Source of the DNA: Euryodendron excelsum
Lineage: Eukaryota; Streptophyta; Magnoliopsida; Ericales; Pentaphylacaceae
Reading direction: 5' to 3'
Assembly: GCA_033060915.1 (NCBI GenBank)
Contig: CM065381.1
Coordinates: forward strand, 7,229,501-7,293,500
DNA length: 64,000 nucleotides
Below the pieces are notes generated by a model that saw nothing but the letters and a program-made list of their open reading frames with translations, was not told the DNA's origin and searched no databases. Numbering within the stretch: position 1 is the stretch's first letter; each line of letters starts with the position of its first letter. The translations under genes and the position numbers were made by a program. This document shows, piece after piece, positions 46,601-57,969 of this stretch.

Positions 46601-49600
46601 TCATTCCATATAGAAATAAACATGAACACATCATCTGCAACAAAATTTTATCAAAATGAGTTTAAAAACCTGCCAGTTATCTCTTGTACTAATATGTGCC
46701 TTACTAAATTTTAAAAAAAATTCCTACTTTGCTTTATTAGATGTCATATTAATGGATTTTGGCTTGGTGATCCATGGTATTTACACTGTGCCTTCTGATA
46801 AAAGAATTTATGATATTGTCCAGCGAGGTTCATCCCCAAATTAAGGTGGGGCTGGATTTGTACATATATACATAGATGCACATGTACATACATACAAAGA
46901 AACTTGCATTCAAGCACACACAATACACATGTATGCATATATCTTTCAGCACTAATCATTATAGACAGAATAGAATGTATGGAATGCTATTAAGCCAGAA
47001 GTTTGAAAGAAGTTATGTATTAACTGTGTATTCTCAACTATTCAGGGAGACTTGATTCATTGTTGGTGCATTTGGGTTTTCTTGCGTGAATTGAGATCAT
47101 CAATAAGGAGAAGCCAACCAAGAGGTGCACAAAAGCAACATACAGTTTGTGGTGTGGGTTGCAGTTTGTGGTGTGGGTCATGAAACGTAACAATTTTATG
47201 CCTAATTTTTAGAAACAAAAAAAAAAAAAATCCAGCATGTTACAGATGATTCATATATGTGCTGCATGAGTAGATTCCCAAAAAAAAAAGGAAGAAATTG
47301 GTCCAAGAAGTATGCAAACATGGGGTGAAGGACTAGGGATGCCCCAAATTTGAGGAACCACAATTGGTTCATGGCCCATAGAAGCTCATTCTGATGTACT
47401 ATCTAATGATTCATCACTTTTCCCCTCACAACAATCACTAGGACAAGCAGAGTTTCCAACTCAAGATTGTTCAAGCTGGTCCATTGAAACAATTTAACAA
47501 GGGAAGTCACCTGAAAGAGTGTGATGACATTCGCGCATGGGAAACTGTAAGAGGAAAGGGCTGCTTTGTTGAACATTACCAAGAGAACTGCAAAATAGAT
47601 GTTAAAGTGTGATCGTTACAGTTAAAGGAAAACTAGCAGCCCCATACCATTTTTAATGAAAACATGGTAAATATAGTAACAAAAACTTGACTCATAATCA
47701 TATGAGATAATCTTCGTATAATTCTCTAGTCTTAATGTCACAACTACACATAAAGCAACTGCTAATACCCATGGGCAGCAACAAGCAGAAAAATCGTGAA
47801 AATTGAAATATTTTGATTCAAAATAAATTCAAAGTATTAATATTTGCAACCGAAGACCAGTTGAACCCTAAAGTTGATGTTAATTGATAATCAAGAACTG
47901 CTCAATGGAATTGTGGCTAATTAGAACTATGCTTCAAATATCGAGGACAAAAAAAAAAAGTGTAACAAATCATCCACAGTTATTTTCTTGCTTTAAAATA
48001 TAACTTAAAACAAGCATTTGTAAGTTGAAATTCACTATGGAATCAGACTTCTCCATGAATATGATAACTTGGTACGCACATGAAGCAAATTCACAAAACA
48101 TGAAAACTTAATACCAATTGTAAATAATCCGTATTGTATCGATTCCCACTGACTTGAACAAATGAAAATTCCATCTTTGGGAAAGATTGGCACAAAATAT
48201 CTAAATTCAACTACTAGGCAAAATGCACTCTAAAATTAAAAGGTAGTTGCTTTATAATCAAACTTAAATACAATCTATCAATATGCATAGTACTTTATAG
48301 CTATACATTCCGCAGGGAGGGGGGCAAAGGAGGGACCAATTTTTAGCATTACAACCGTATCAACTACTACCACTCATATATAAGTTTCATAGTAGGAGAC
48401 CCATCAAATACTAAGGTAGGAATCGTAAGGGATGTAGTACTTAAATATACTACAAGGGTGCTACCTTCACATTGATTTTTTGCCCCCTAAAGTAGAGTTA
48501 TATTACCTATTACATAAATATCATATTTTGTCAATCAATTATAATGCTTTTAAGTTAAAATACCAACTATAGTTGACATCATTCCTGTATGCTATAATTT
48601 TAGACTATGATAACATGAAAGGATTATTTATCAATGAAGTCTTTAGAGAGGGGGTTATTAAACATTTCCATGACTGTTTAAAAGATATAGATATAAATAT
48701 AAGCTTTTTTTTTTCTTCTTATGACTACAATTTTCCCGAGCAAAAATAAAAATTATAAATACATATATATACCAGACTTTATGATTCTTATCTTAAATTG
48801 AGTAGTTGTTCAAAGTATTTTACATTTTAAATAGTTTATAGATGATCTAAGATCATAAATAATTCAAATTACAAAGAGTTTGATGATCAATGAAAAACAT
48901 TGGAATGAGTAAAAAATTAAGAGAAAATTTTTGAAGGGCGCAAGTATAGTTACTTGAATTTTAGGGGGGGTAATGTGAAATTACTCGAGTTTTAGTAGAC
49001 AATATAGTACTTTGCTTATAAATATTCAAAATAGATGTCCAAAATTTGGGAGTCGTGGCCCCTCTCACATTGGGATAGCAACTGGGCAAATTTGTATAGG
49101 GGGACCACTACATCATTTCAGCCCCGCTATGATAAATTCTCCTCCAATACCCGCCCCTCCCCACACCCACCTTGTCTCATCCCGGCAGCCTCTTTTATGT
49201 TAATAATTTTTTCAAAAGCAACATGAATAAAGCAAGAGATAAAACTAAAAAAATAAGAGAAAAATCACAATACTAATACTTTAATTGAAAAAATATATAC
49301 ATATAATATATATATAAACGGGATGGTTCAGGGCGAGTGCACCTTGTCCTCGAACCTGCCCACCTCACCCCAATTAATATCACTCCATGCTCAGCCCAAT
49401 AAGGGCGGGATGGAAACTCGGCCTTGATTAATATCACCTCTCAATAGGAGGGGGACGGGAAGTCCGGTTATTTTGTCATCTCTATTCCCACGCCCCGCGC
49501 CCCTTAGTCCACCATTGGGTATACACATATACAGAAATGCAACCACATGGGAATGCGCTTTCTGGGTTTGTATCTTTTCTCTGAATTGAAGAGGAAAATA

Positions 49601-49868
49601 TCAAGAGACCCATCAAAATATACACACATATACATATATATAAATATCTATGTATGAACATTATTTATGAAATATATGGCATTGAGAAAAATCCGGGGAG
49701 TGAAGTGGAAGATGAAGAACCGAAATTACCTGCACAGGCCATGTAAGAGATGGCGGCATAGGCACCTCGCTTGGTCATGGCCGACGAGCTCTGTTTGAGG
49801 TTTACTCCGCTTCTCTGAGGTTCAGACACTGGTAACTTTAGACTATGCAACGATTTCTCGGAAGCCAT
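37668..49868 (-). CDS. UGNT1: UGNT1-like UDP-N-acetylglucosamine transporter (nucleotide-sugar transporter), complete
   Basis: Ten exons (minus) join in frame to 341 residues: 49868-49730, 47587-47511, 46634-46473, 46388-46255, 41278-41148, 41047-41003, 40521-40424, 38678-38571, 37905-37849 and 37742-37668. All introns are GT-AG. The protein starts MASEKSLHSLKL and has SSAMTKRGAYAAISYMACA before the first membrane span. It contains VRGISIPMYTTLRRTT, ILGALVAGARDLSFD, GLNSFGLMWCNG, TTLNSALTQTICGNLKDLFT and GLGWLLFGGLPFD, and ends LYAYSKLKGK. These are hallmarks of the plant SLC35D-like/TPT-NST transporters of the UGNT1 type. That type exchanges UDP-GlcNAc/UDP-GalNAc across ER or Golgi membranes for glycan synthesis. 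About ten hydrophobic segments are visible, usual for the family. An in-frame ATG at 49895 could add nine residues; the internal start fits relatives better. Intron 4 carries a whole LINE and intron 7 a MITE. Confidence 0.93.
39054..39500 (+). mobile_element. hAT-like MITE, copy 5 of the CTAAGAAGCACGG family (UGNT1 intron 7)
   Basis: 447-bp element starting CTAAGAAGCACGAATAC and ending GTTTGTACTTAATAG, so the right repeat is worn. It shares GAAGGAGTCGCATTCATATT with copy 1 and GCAATATGATTTTATA with copy 2. Flanks show no clear duplication. It lies inside intron 7 (38679-40423). Confidence 0.65.
42127..46001 (-). mobile_element. L1-like LINE, degenerate, in UGNT1 intron 4
   Basis: On the minus strand, ORF2-type sequence starts at 46001 (MNIITWNVRGLGK), the usual beginning of the AP-endonuclease domain. 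Next come NAYTPLTEEERKQFW, GDFNEIL and LSDHCPILF of that domain, down to about 45262. A linker follows, then reverse transcriptase motifs: GPDGFKLNFF, GRQILDGVLIANEI, GLRQGDSLSPFLF and the catalytic HLQFIDDTILL (normally F/YADD). A zf-RVT-like region with APPKIQFFGWLALKGK lies near 42790. The element ends in oligo(A), seen as plus-strand T at 42127-42140. Stops (for example just before ETKWPD and after FFKKF) and frame breaks make it inactive. No ORF1 is seen, so it is 5'-truncated or lost it. It is in sense orientation with its host gene. Confidence 0.9.
43634..45762 (-). pseudogene. LINE endonuclease/reverse transcriptase coding remnant
   Basis: The three longest open pieces of the LINE are 45762-45262 (endonuclease C-terminal half), 45258-44590 (linker and start of reverse transcriptase) and 44212-43634 (reverse transcriptase palm and thumb, FIDD motif). 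They follow one another in order but are separated by stop codons and frame shifts. No single polyprotein can be read, so I treat them as one broken gene and not as three genes. Confidence 0.85.
47588..49729 (-). other. Intron 1 of the UGNT1-like gene
   Basis: Mostly AT-rich without exons. Between 49030 and 49510 there are GC-rich phrases (CCCCGCCCC-like words, GGGCGGGATGG) that stand out from the AT background. They resemble parts of a small transposon, but I could not find its ends. TA-rich stretches occur at 49280-49316 and 49620-49650. Confidence 0.45.
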
Positions 49869-50165
49869 GGCCAGAAATCTCAGACCTGAGACCACCCAAA
49901 TCTCTATCTTTGTGTGTTTCGAAAATTGGAAAGGGTTAGAAGCAAAGTTTTAAAGAGAGAGAGAGAGAAGACATTCCAGTTGACAGATGGACTCCGAGGA
50001 TGCGTCCTTTACCGTTAAAGAGCAGTGCATTATGTCAAATCAGCTAAAGTCTGGTTTGGATGCAGGACTTTTGGCTTTAGTTTTCGCAGGACTTTTGGCT
50101 TTAGTTTTTGCCTATTTCATTAACTTATAAAAGAACTACATCCAAATAAGGGCTAAGGTTTTTAA

Positions 50166-50460
50166 AAGCCTGTTTGGAATTTGCAAAAAGAGAGGGAAAG
50201 TGAATGGAGATGAATAAAAATAAATAAATAAATAAATAAATAATTTTTTTTTCTGTTTAATTTTGTAAAGAAAATAAAAGAAAATTTTAAAAGAAATAAG
50301 AGAGAGAAAGAGAGAGGTTTAAAATTTTCTCTTTCTTTTTTCTCTTCTTTCCTTTTTCTTTTTCTCATAAGTAAAACTAAATAAGAAAAAAAAATGAGAG
50401 AAAAAATTTTAAAATTTTCTCAGCCCTTTTCTCTTCTCCCCCAAGTTCCAACACAGGCTA
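50166..50460. mobile_element. GGAAA-rich MITE (TTTGGAACTTG family)
   Basis: The left end AAGCCTGTTTGGAATTTGC and the right end CCCCCAAGTTCCAACACAGGCTA are clear inverted repeats. The interior runs AGAGAGGGAAAG then CTTTTCTC, with an inner (AAAT)n tract at 50220-50245. About 300 bp upstream of the UGNT1 start codon, so it sits in the promoter area of that gene. Confidence 0.65.
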
Positions 50461-51617
50461 TAAAGGCATACTTTATGCGAAATTCAAATGATTCCTTCTA
50501 GTTGTTTCACTATAGCTTCAATAATGCACATTCAAGAATTATTGAAGGGTACCTTTATTGTTTTGGATTTTTATGCTAAAGTTCATTAACTATGATAATT
50601 ATTTGAAATGATAATTACATTTTTAAATGATTAATTGACAATTACTATAATCTAATTTATGACAAAAATGAAAAATAAATAAATAAAATTTAACAAGGGA
50701 AGTGTTGATATTCAAAATAAATTTTGGCATATTCAAATAAAGCCTCTTCAAATAAATAAATAAAAACTAATAGAATATTGTAAAAGAGATTAGAGATTAG
50801 TGGATGAAAATTAGTCAATAAAAGTCAAACTCTAGAGAGTTTGATCGGCCTATTGCATTAACAAAAATGTCAAATTGAAAAGACTCCTAAACTGATTGTC
50901 AAATACAAAGCATTAAAAAAAAATTCAAAGTGACAATATGATTTTAACGAAAAAAAATTGATTATGAAAACTCGTGTAATAATTATGGTGAGGTTAATTT
51001 GGAAACAAAATGAATTGAAACACAATTACAAAAAAAAAAAAATTCAACAAGGTTCCATGTGGTAAATTCTTAATAACATTTGATGTAAAGTTGAATAAAC
51101 AACTATTTATAATCTTAAATGCACTTTATTAATTTTTGTCTTTTATCATTTGTTCCCAAACAAAACGCAACTGAATATATCCCCACCAAAACAAAGATAG
51201 AAAAAAAAATTAATAAACCAAAAATAAAAGAAGATTAACATCGTGAGAGTATTTTTTAATTTTTTTATGTCAATGGAGAATCACCTTCGCCCATTCACAT
51301 CCGAAGGAAATAATTACATCATATGGAAAATATCAAAATGAGCAACACTCATCTCTCTTCGAAAACAGTTCAGCAGTTTCACAGTCACAACAAACTGAAT
51401 AATCACATAAACCATAATATAAATCTACCACTACAGTAGTCGAATTAAATATTATAATTGGATGATTTTGCATCTTACTTGTAAAAATAACTCTAAAAAT
51501 TATTTTTTCAGTCTATAAATTTGTCTTATATTGTACCATGGCTAATAATCGAGAGAGAAAGTTATGTTAACACCTGTTAAAGATCAAAAAAATGTGAAAT
51601 AAATTATTATTATTAAA
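50461..51617. other. Intergenic, very AT-rich, nothing recognised
   Basis: Between the MITE and the copia element. It has long A runs (for example 51030-51043) and short AT repeats. No gene or repeat family identified. Confidence 0.4.
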
Positions 51618-51622
51618 AATAA

Positions 51623-52031
51623 TATTATAAAGTTAAATGAATATTAAGCAAGTAAAATATTCAAACACAATATATAATAAAACTAGTTCTTCTAAAACTG
51701 TCAAATAATAATTAAATAGTTCTTCTGAAATTATTAGAGATATGTCTTCTTGATCACCCAATAATTTATTTCTTTCATAAGACAAAATATAAAAGACAAC
51801 TAAAATTTAAATAGTTTACTTACACTTTTTGTTTTCTTCTTTCTTCTCTATTTTCTCTCTTCTTCTTTCTCTTCCTTTTCTTTCTCTCTTTTCCTTTTCT
51901 CTTTTTTTCTCTTCTTTCCTTTTTTTTCATTTGCAGCTCCCCTTTTATAGATGGGGAGGCTGGGTTGGTAAGCACAATACTTCAATACATTTGGTGGTGA
52001 CTCCTCGGTCATCCACCATTCGTTCTTAACA
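51623..52031 (-). repeat. 3' LTR of the copia element
   Basis: In the element's sense it starts TGTTAAGAACGAATGGTGG and ends in TTATAATA. Shared blocks with the other LTR include AATGAATATTAAGCAAG and CTTTTATAGATGGGGAGGC. A short purine-rich stretch just outside it in the element's sense (52033-52044) is the likely polypurine tract. Confidence 0.9.
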
Positions 52032-52299
52032 CTTTCCCTTGAATGATCGCCACAAGAAATCTTATAAAACCATAGCGAAATAAAATAGGTGTGCTAAAAC
52101 TGACTCGTTAAAATTTTGCCAAGAAAAAACCCTATGGGAAAAAAAAAAACTATTGGCAGAGGAAAAAGGGTATATCCGCGATTCCCCTTCATTCATACAT
52201 CTAGTGTGAAATTGAAGTTGATAGCTTTAATTGGTCAAAATGAAAAAGTTTTAAACGACGCATGCCAATGTTGTGTACCAATTTATAAAATGTTACAGT

Positions 52300-55200
52300 T
52301 GTGAGTGTTTTAGTAAATAATTCTGCCAAGTTGTCACTTAAACATATTCGTTGGACATCAATATTACCGTTTTTATGGAGTTCATGTTCATAAAAGAACT
52401 TTGGCGATATATGTTTGGTTATGTCACATTTGATGTAGCCTCCCTTAATTTGTGCAATACATGCTGCATTATTTTCATGTAATATCGTTGAGGTATCTTT
52501 AATTGAGGATAATCCTCAACTGTCTTGAATGTGTTGGATCATATATTTCAACCAAATGCATTCTTGACTTGCTTAATGAATTGCAATGATCTCAAAATAA
52601 TTTGAATAAGTTACAGTTAGTATCTGCTTCACATATTGCCAAGATATAGCAGTGTTACCATTGGTAAATACATACCCGGTTTGTGATCGTATTTTATGTA
52701 GATCAGAGAGTTAACCAGCGTCTGCATAACCAACTAACTCTAATTCTGGTCCCTTTTAATAGAACAAACCCAGATATGTTGTTTCTCGGAGGTAACGTAA
52801 TATGTGTTTCACCCCTTTCCAATATCTCTGAGTTAATGCAGAACTATATATTACCAATAAATTTACAAAAAATACAATATTGGGTCTTGTACAATTTACA
52901 AGATACATAATAGCCCCAATAGTACTGAGGTATGGTACTTTAGGACCAAGGAATTCTTCACCGTCTTCTTGAGGGCAAAAAAGATTTTTTTGTATATCTA
53001 GTGATCGAACAATCATGCGAAAACTCAATGGATGAGTTTTATTCATGTAAAATCAATTCAAAACTTTTTTTTGTATATGTGGATTGATGGATGAGAATTT
53101 CATTTGATAAATGCTCAATTTGTAATCCAAGAAAAAATTTAGTTTTCCCAAAATCTTTCATTTCAAACTCTTTATTTGAATAACTAGTAGTTGTTGTAAG
53201 CTTTTTAGGAGTTCCATTCAAATCATCGACATAGACTGCAATAATAGCAAATTCAGATTCTAATTTTTTAATAAAAACGCAAGGGCAAATTGTATTATTC
53301 ACATATCTATTTTTCAATAGATATTCATTGAGACAATTGTACCACATACGTCCATATTGTTTTAACCCATACAGAGATCTTTAAAGCTTGATAGAATATA
53401 AGTTTCGAAATTTTGAAATATTTGCTCCAGGCATTTTAAATCCTTCAAGAATTTTCATATATATATATATATATATCATTATCTAATTTACCATACAAGT
53501 AGGCTGTCATGACGTCTATCAAACGCATATCCAGTTCTTTTGAGACTGGCAAACTAATTAAGAATCTGAACATAATAAAATCTATTACAGGAGAGTATGT
53601 CTGGTCATAAACAATACTAATTCTCTGCAATAACCTTATGCTACTAGTCGCGCTTTATATCTTAGGATTTCATTTTCTCATTTTGTTTTCACACGAATAC
53701 CCATTTGTATTCAACCGGTTTTACATCTTTTGGTGTTTGGACTACGGGTCTAAATACTTTGCATTGTGCTAATGAGTTTAATTCTGTCTTAATAGCTTAT
53801 TTCCATTTTGGCCAATCACTTCTATATTGACATTCATCAACTGTTTATGATTCAGTCTCTGTATTACTTCTTGTAATTGCGAGAGCCACTTTAAATGAAA
53901 ATATGTTGTTGACAATAATTTTTTTTTATTCCATCTTTCTCTTGAATTTACATAACCTATCGAGATCTCATTACTTTCCTTTGCAGGGGATATCTATTCA
54001 GGAGGTTCCTCTTCTAGGAATTATTTTACAAAAATTCCTTCTTCTGGAGGTTTAGATATTGTGGTTTCTTCAGGAATATTGACTTACTTATGTATTTGTA
54101 CATTTTTCTTTTTAAGAACTGTGTCTTTTGCACCAACAAGTCTCTCACGCTTCATGCGTGCTTGAGATTTATTTGTTGCTATATTAGCAGATTGTCCTAC
54201 AGGGACATTAATACGTGTTGGGGTATTAGCAGCTAGTATATATGATTTTGTTATCTTCTTTGTATCGGTAAACACATCAGGTAATTGATTTGCAACCGTC
54301 TGTAAATAAATAATCCTGTGAACTTTTGATTTGCATTGATTTGTTCAAGGATCAAGATGAGATACCGTGGAAGTATTCCAGGTAATCTCATGTTGTTTTT
54401 CTAGTTGCGTCTTATCTTTCCCTAACAGTGGAAAAAGTATCTCATCAAAATGACAATCCGTAAAACGTGCAGTGAATACATCTCCTGTTAAAAGTTCAAG
54501 ATATCTAATAATAGATGAAAAATCAAAACCAATATAAATCCCAAGTCGACGTTGGGGACCATCTTAGTATGTTGTGGTAGCGCAATTAGTTCATATGTAG
54601 CACAACCAAAAATTCTTAGATGTGAAATATTTGGTTGTTGACCAAAAACAAGTTGTAATAGTGAATATATGCAGAATGCAATATGGCATGTCCCTAAGTC
54701 TTTACAAATAATTTCATTCTCATAAGTAAAGGTCGAACTATAAACTGAAGTTATTTGATAAAAGATTCAGCTAGAACATTTTGTGTGTGTGTATGTGCAA
54801 TAGGATGTTTAACATCAATTCCTATGGACATACAATACTCATCAAAAGTTTGAGATGTAAATACACCCGCATTATCCAGTTGTATTGACTTAATCGAGTA
54901 ATCTGGAAATTGTACTCGCAATCTAATGATTTGAGTAAGAAGCCTAGCAAATGCAACGTTACGAGTAGAAAACAAACAAACATGTAACCATCGAGTGGAT
55001 GCATCTATTAAAACCATAAATAACGAAATGGTCCACGTGATGGGTGTATTGGCCCACATATATCCCTCTGAATTCTTTGTAAAAAGGTTAGAGATTCCAC
55101 TTTTACCTTTGAAGGGGATAGTCTCATAATTAATTTTTCTTGTGAATAAGCGGGACATGTATAATTACTTGACAAAATAATCTTCTAGTTTTTTAGCGGA

Positions 55201-56936
55201 TGCTCATGATAGTTCTTAATTATTTGACGTATTATCGTTGATCCCGGATAACTAAGACAATCACGTCAAAGTATAAACTTTTTTAGGTTAAACCACTTCT
55301 GGTGCATTACTTCAGCTAATCCCAAAATTCTTATAGTTGTATAATATAATTCAGAAGATAATGTAGTAAGTTTTTATAATATATGCTTCTCGCATGAAAC
55401 AATAGAAGTAATGTATAGATATTTTTTATTATCTTCATTTGTTATCTTTATGTGATATCCATTATTACGTATATCTTTAAAACTAAGCAAATTCCTTATA
55501 CCTCTAGTTGAATATATAGCATCATCAATATTGAGTTTTGTTCCTTTTGACAATAATATATTGGCTCGTCCAGAACCTTCAATTAATTTTGTATTATCAG
55601 ATATTGTCTTAACGTTATTTTCAACAAACGTTAAGTTGACAAAATATTTTTTCTCTCGAAGAATTATATGGGTTGTTGCACTGTCTACTAGATATATATC
55701 TCCATCGTTCATCTTAGAAACTATTAATGCTTTGGTAGATTCCATATCTCTATACAAAATATTAAAATTGCTTATTTATAAAAAAACGAAAACATTCATT
55801 TAAAATAAACACGCTTAGAAAAACATTACAAAAAATGACAATAAATTTAAAACAACAAGAATATAAACTAGTTGATATAGACATTTTCATCACTAATTAA
55901 GTGATCTATTTTTCCATCGTGATCTTCAAAAAAATCTGAAACATCAAGATGAGTGATTTCTATTGAGTCACCAGAGTTTGTGAAATTCATTTCAATATTT
56001 TTTCCTTTATCTTGTGATGATGCTCGTGTAAAGATCGACTAATGGTTTGGGTGTATGACAAGTACGTGACCAATGTCCTTTCATTTCATACCTATAACAA
56101 ATATCTTCATAATGTTTAGGAGGTTTATTCTGTAAACTTTTTCCCTTTTCTTGTTTTGTTTCAGAGTTGTTCTATGAGTTGTTACACTACTGGTGGTGTG
56201 GTGTAGTATTCTTAACTTGAGAACTTGAAGAATTATAACTGTTATCGCCACGGTAACACCCACGATAACCAAAATTATTTCTACCACGACTACGCCCGCG
56301 GCCACATCCACGACCATGTCCATAAAAAGAGACCGCATGCATTTCGGGCAATGGTGTAGAGCTGATCGTACAGGACTGGTGGTTTTTCATAAAAAATTCA
56401 TTATTTTGTTCAGCTAGAAGAAGACATGATATCAATTCTGCATATTTTTTAAAACCCTGCTCTTGATATTGCTGATGCAAAAGCACATTCGATGCATGAA
56501 ATGTAGAGTATGTTTTTTCTTACATATCTTTATCAGTAATAGTTTGCCCACATAATTTCAATTGTGAACCGATTTTAAATAATGTAGAATTATACTCACT
56601 GACAGCTTTAAAATATTGTAATATTAGGTGCATCTAATCATAACGAGCTCCAGGGAGAAAAATAATCTTCTGGTGCTCATATCTCTACTTTAAATTTTGT
56701 CATAGTGTCAGTAGGTCTTTTACCCTAAGGTATTCAGTTTTGAATTCTTCGTGAATATGATGGCGAACAAAAATCATTACTTTTGCACGATTCTATTAGG
56801 ATTCATCATTTTCTTCTTTTATAATATTTCCAAGAGCCTTTGCAGACAAATAGATCTTAGCATCAACTACTCAAGATGAATAGTTATTGCCTGAAATGTC
56901 AAGAGTGGTAAATTCTAATTTTGCGAGATTTGACAT
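52300..56936 (-). pseudogene. copia gag-pol remnant
   Basis: Gag starts at 56936 (MSNLAKLEFTTLDISGNNYS), followed by a UBN2-type gag with stops. A Gly/Arg-rich stretch (GRGRSRGRN, about 56300) precedes the nucleocapsid knuckle CYRYEMKGHWSRTC (about 56100-56060), where the second Cys is Tyr. Protease shows YLVDSATTHIIL (about 55690). Integrase has the catalytic Asp in MVLIDAS, Asp in QLDNAGVF and Glu in AESF (55020-54760). Reverse transcriptase shows DQTYSPV, VMTAYLYGKLD and AVYVDD (53610-53220). RNase H region follows (52930-52300). Multiple stops and shifts divide it into open pieces of at most about 135 codons, so it cannot make a polyprotein. Confidence 0.9.
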
Positions 56937-57540
56937 TTTTAGAATGACTACACTCACAAGATAACAAAGTTTTAGAATTACGATAAACAAAAATAATATA
57001 AAGAAGACATACTATAGAACTTCGATCAAATATCTGATACAAATCCTACACATCCGAATCTTTAACTAAAAGATAAATTTCATTTCTTAATACTATTTAT
57101 CAATAGTAAAATAACTGTTTATGAATAGTAATTATTATTGCTGCATAGTATCATATGCAATACGTATATATAAATATATATATTATTTTTATCTGTATTA
57201 TAATTTTTAATTCAGACATCAAAATATAGTAAAGACACATGTTTATGAAAAAGTATTGAAATAAAAATTTCAGATCTATAAATATCATATGCCAAAAATT
57301 TAAGATTTGGGAGAAATAAACAAATAAATTTTTGAAATATCACTATTCATCAACTATTTATCACTATTCAACAAATAAAAATTATGTCATGAATTGAAGA
57401 CTGAAGAGTAAAGAACCCAAAATAAAGATAGATTAATTGAAATATTAATAACACATAAAATGAAATACCTTCATTGATATAATGAAGTACCTTCCAGATA
57501 TAAGGAATAATACAATTATATTTTTCACGAGCACTTAAAG

Positions 57541-57556
57541 TATCGTGCTGATAACA
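57541..57556 (-). other. Primer-binding site of the copia element
   Basis: Directly inside the 5' LTR, in the element's sense, TGTTATCAGCACGA resembles the initiator-Met tRNA complement TGGTATCAGAGC used by most plant copia elements, with 9 of the first 12 positions matching. This placement also fixes the LTR end at 57557. Confidence 0.6.
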
Positions 57557-57964
57557 TATTATAAAACTAAATGAATATTAAGCAAGCAAAATATTCAAAC
57601 ACAGTGTATAACAAAACTAGTTATTCTGGAACTGTCAAATAATAATTAAATAGTTATTCTGGAATTATTAAGGATAGATATTCTTGATCACTCAGGAATT
57701 TATTTTTTTCATATGACAAAATATAAAAGACAACTGAAATTTAAATAGTTTACCTATACTCTTTGCTTTCTTCCTTCTTCTCTATTTTCTCTCTTCTTCT
57801 TTCTCTCTTATTCTCTTCTCTCATTTTTTTTTTCATTCGCAGCCCCCCCTTTTATAGATGGGGAGGCTGGGTTGGTAAGCACATTTACCAATTTCAATGC
57901 GTTTGATGATGACCTCAATGCGTTTAGTGATGACTTCTCGGTCATCCACCATTCATTCCTAGCA
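57557..57964 (-). repeat. 5' LTR of the copia element
   Basis: In the element's sense it begins TGCTAGGAATGAATGGTGG and ends TTATAATA. Compared with the other LTR it carries a 21-bp tandem duplication (57893-57913 and 57914-57934, units ending TGATGAC). Confidence 0.9.
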
Positions 57965-57969
57965 AATAA

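Larger units (their letters stand above)
51618..57969 (-). mobile_element. Ty1/copia LTR retrotransposon, complete outline but decayed
   Basis: Two direct LTRs (51623-52031 and 57557-57964) enclose gag-pol sequence on the minus strand. The pentamer AATAA lies immediately outside both ends (51618-51622 and 57965-57969), compatible with a 5-bp target duplication, although the sequence is AT-rich. Domain order protease, integrase, reverse transcriptase, RNase H defines the copia superfamily. The 6.3-kb size is in the normal range. The LTRs differ at very roughly one base in ten by eye, so insertion is not recent. Confidence 0.92.
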
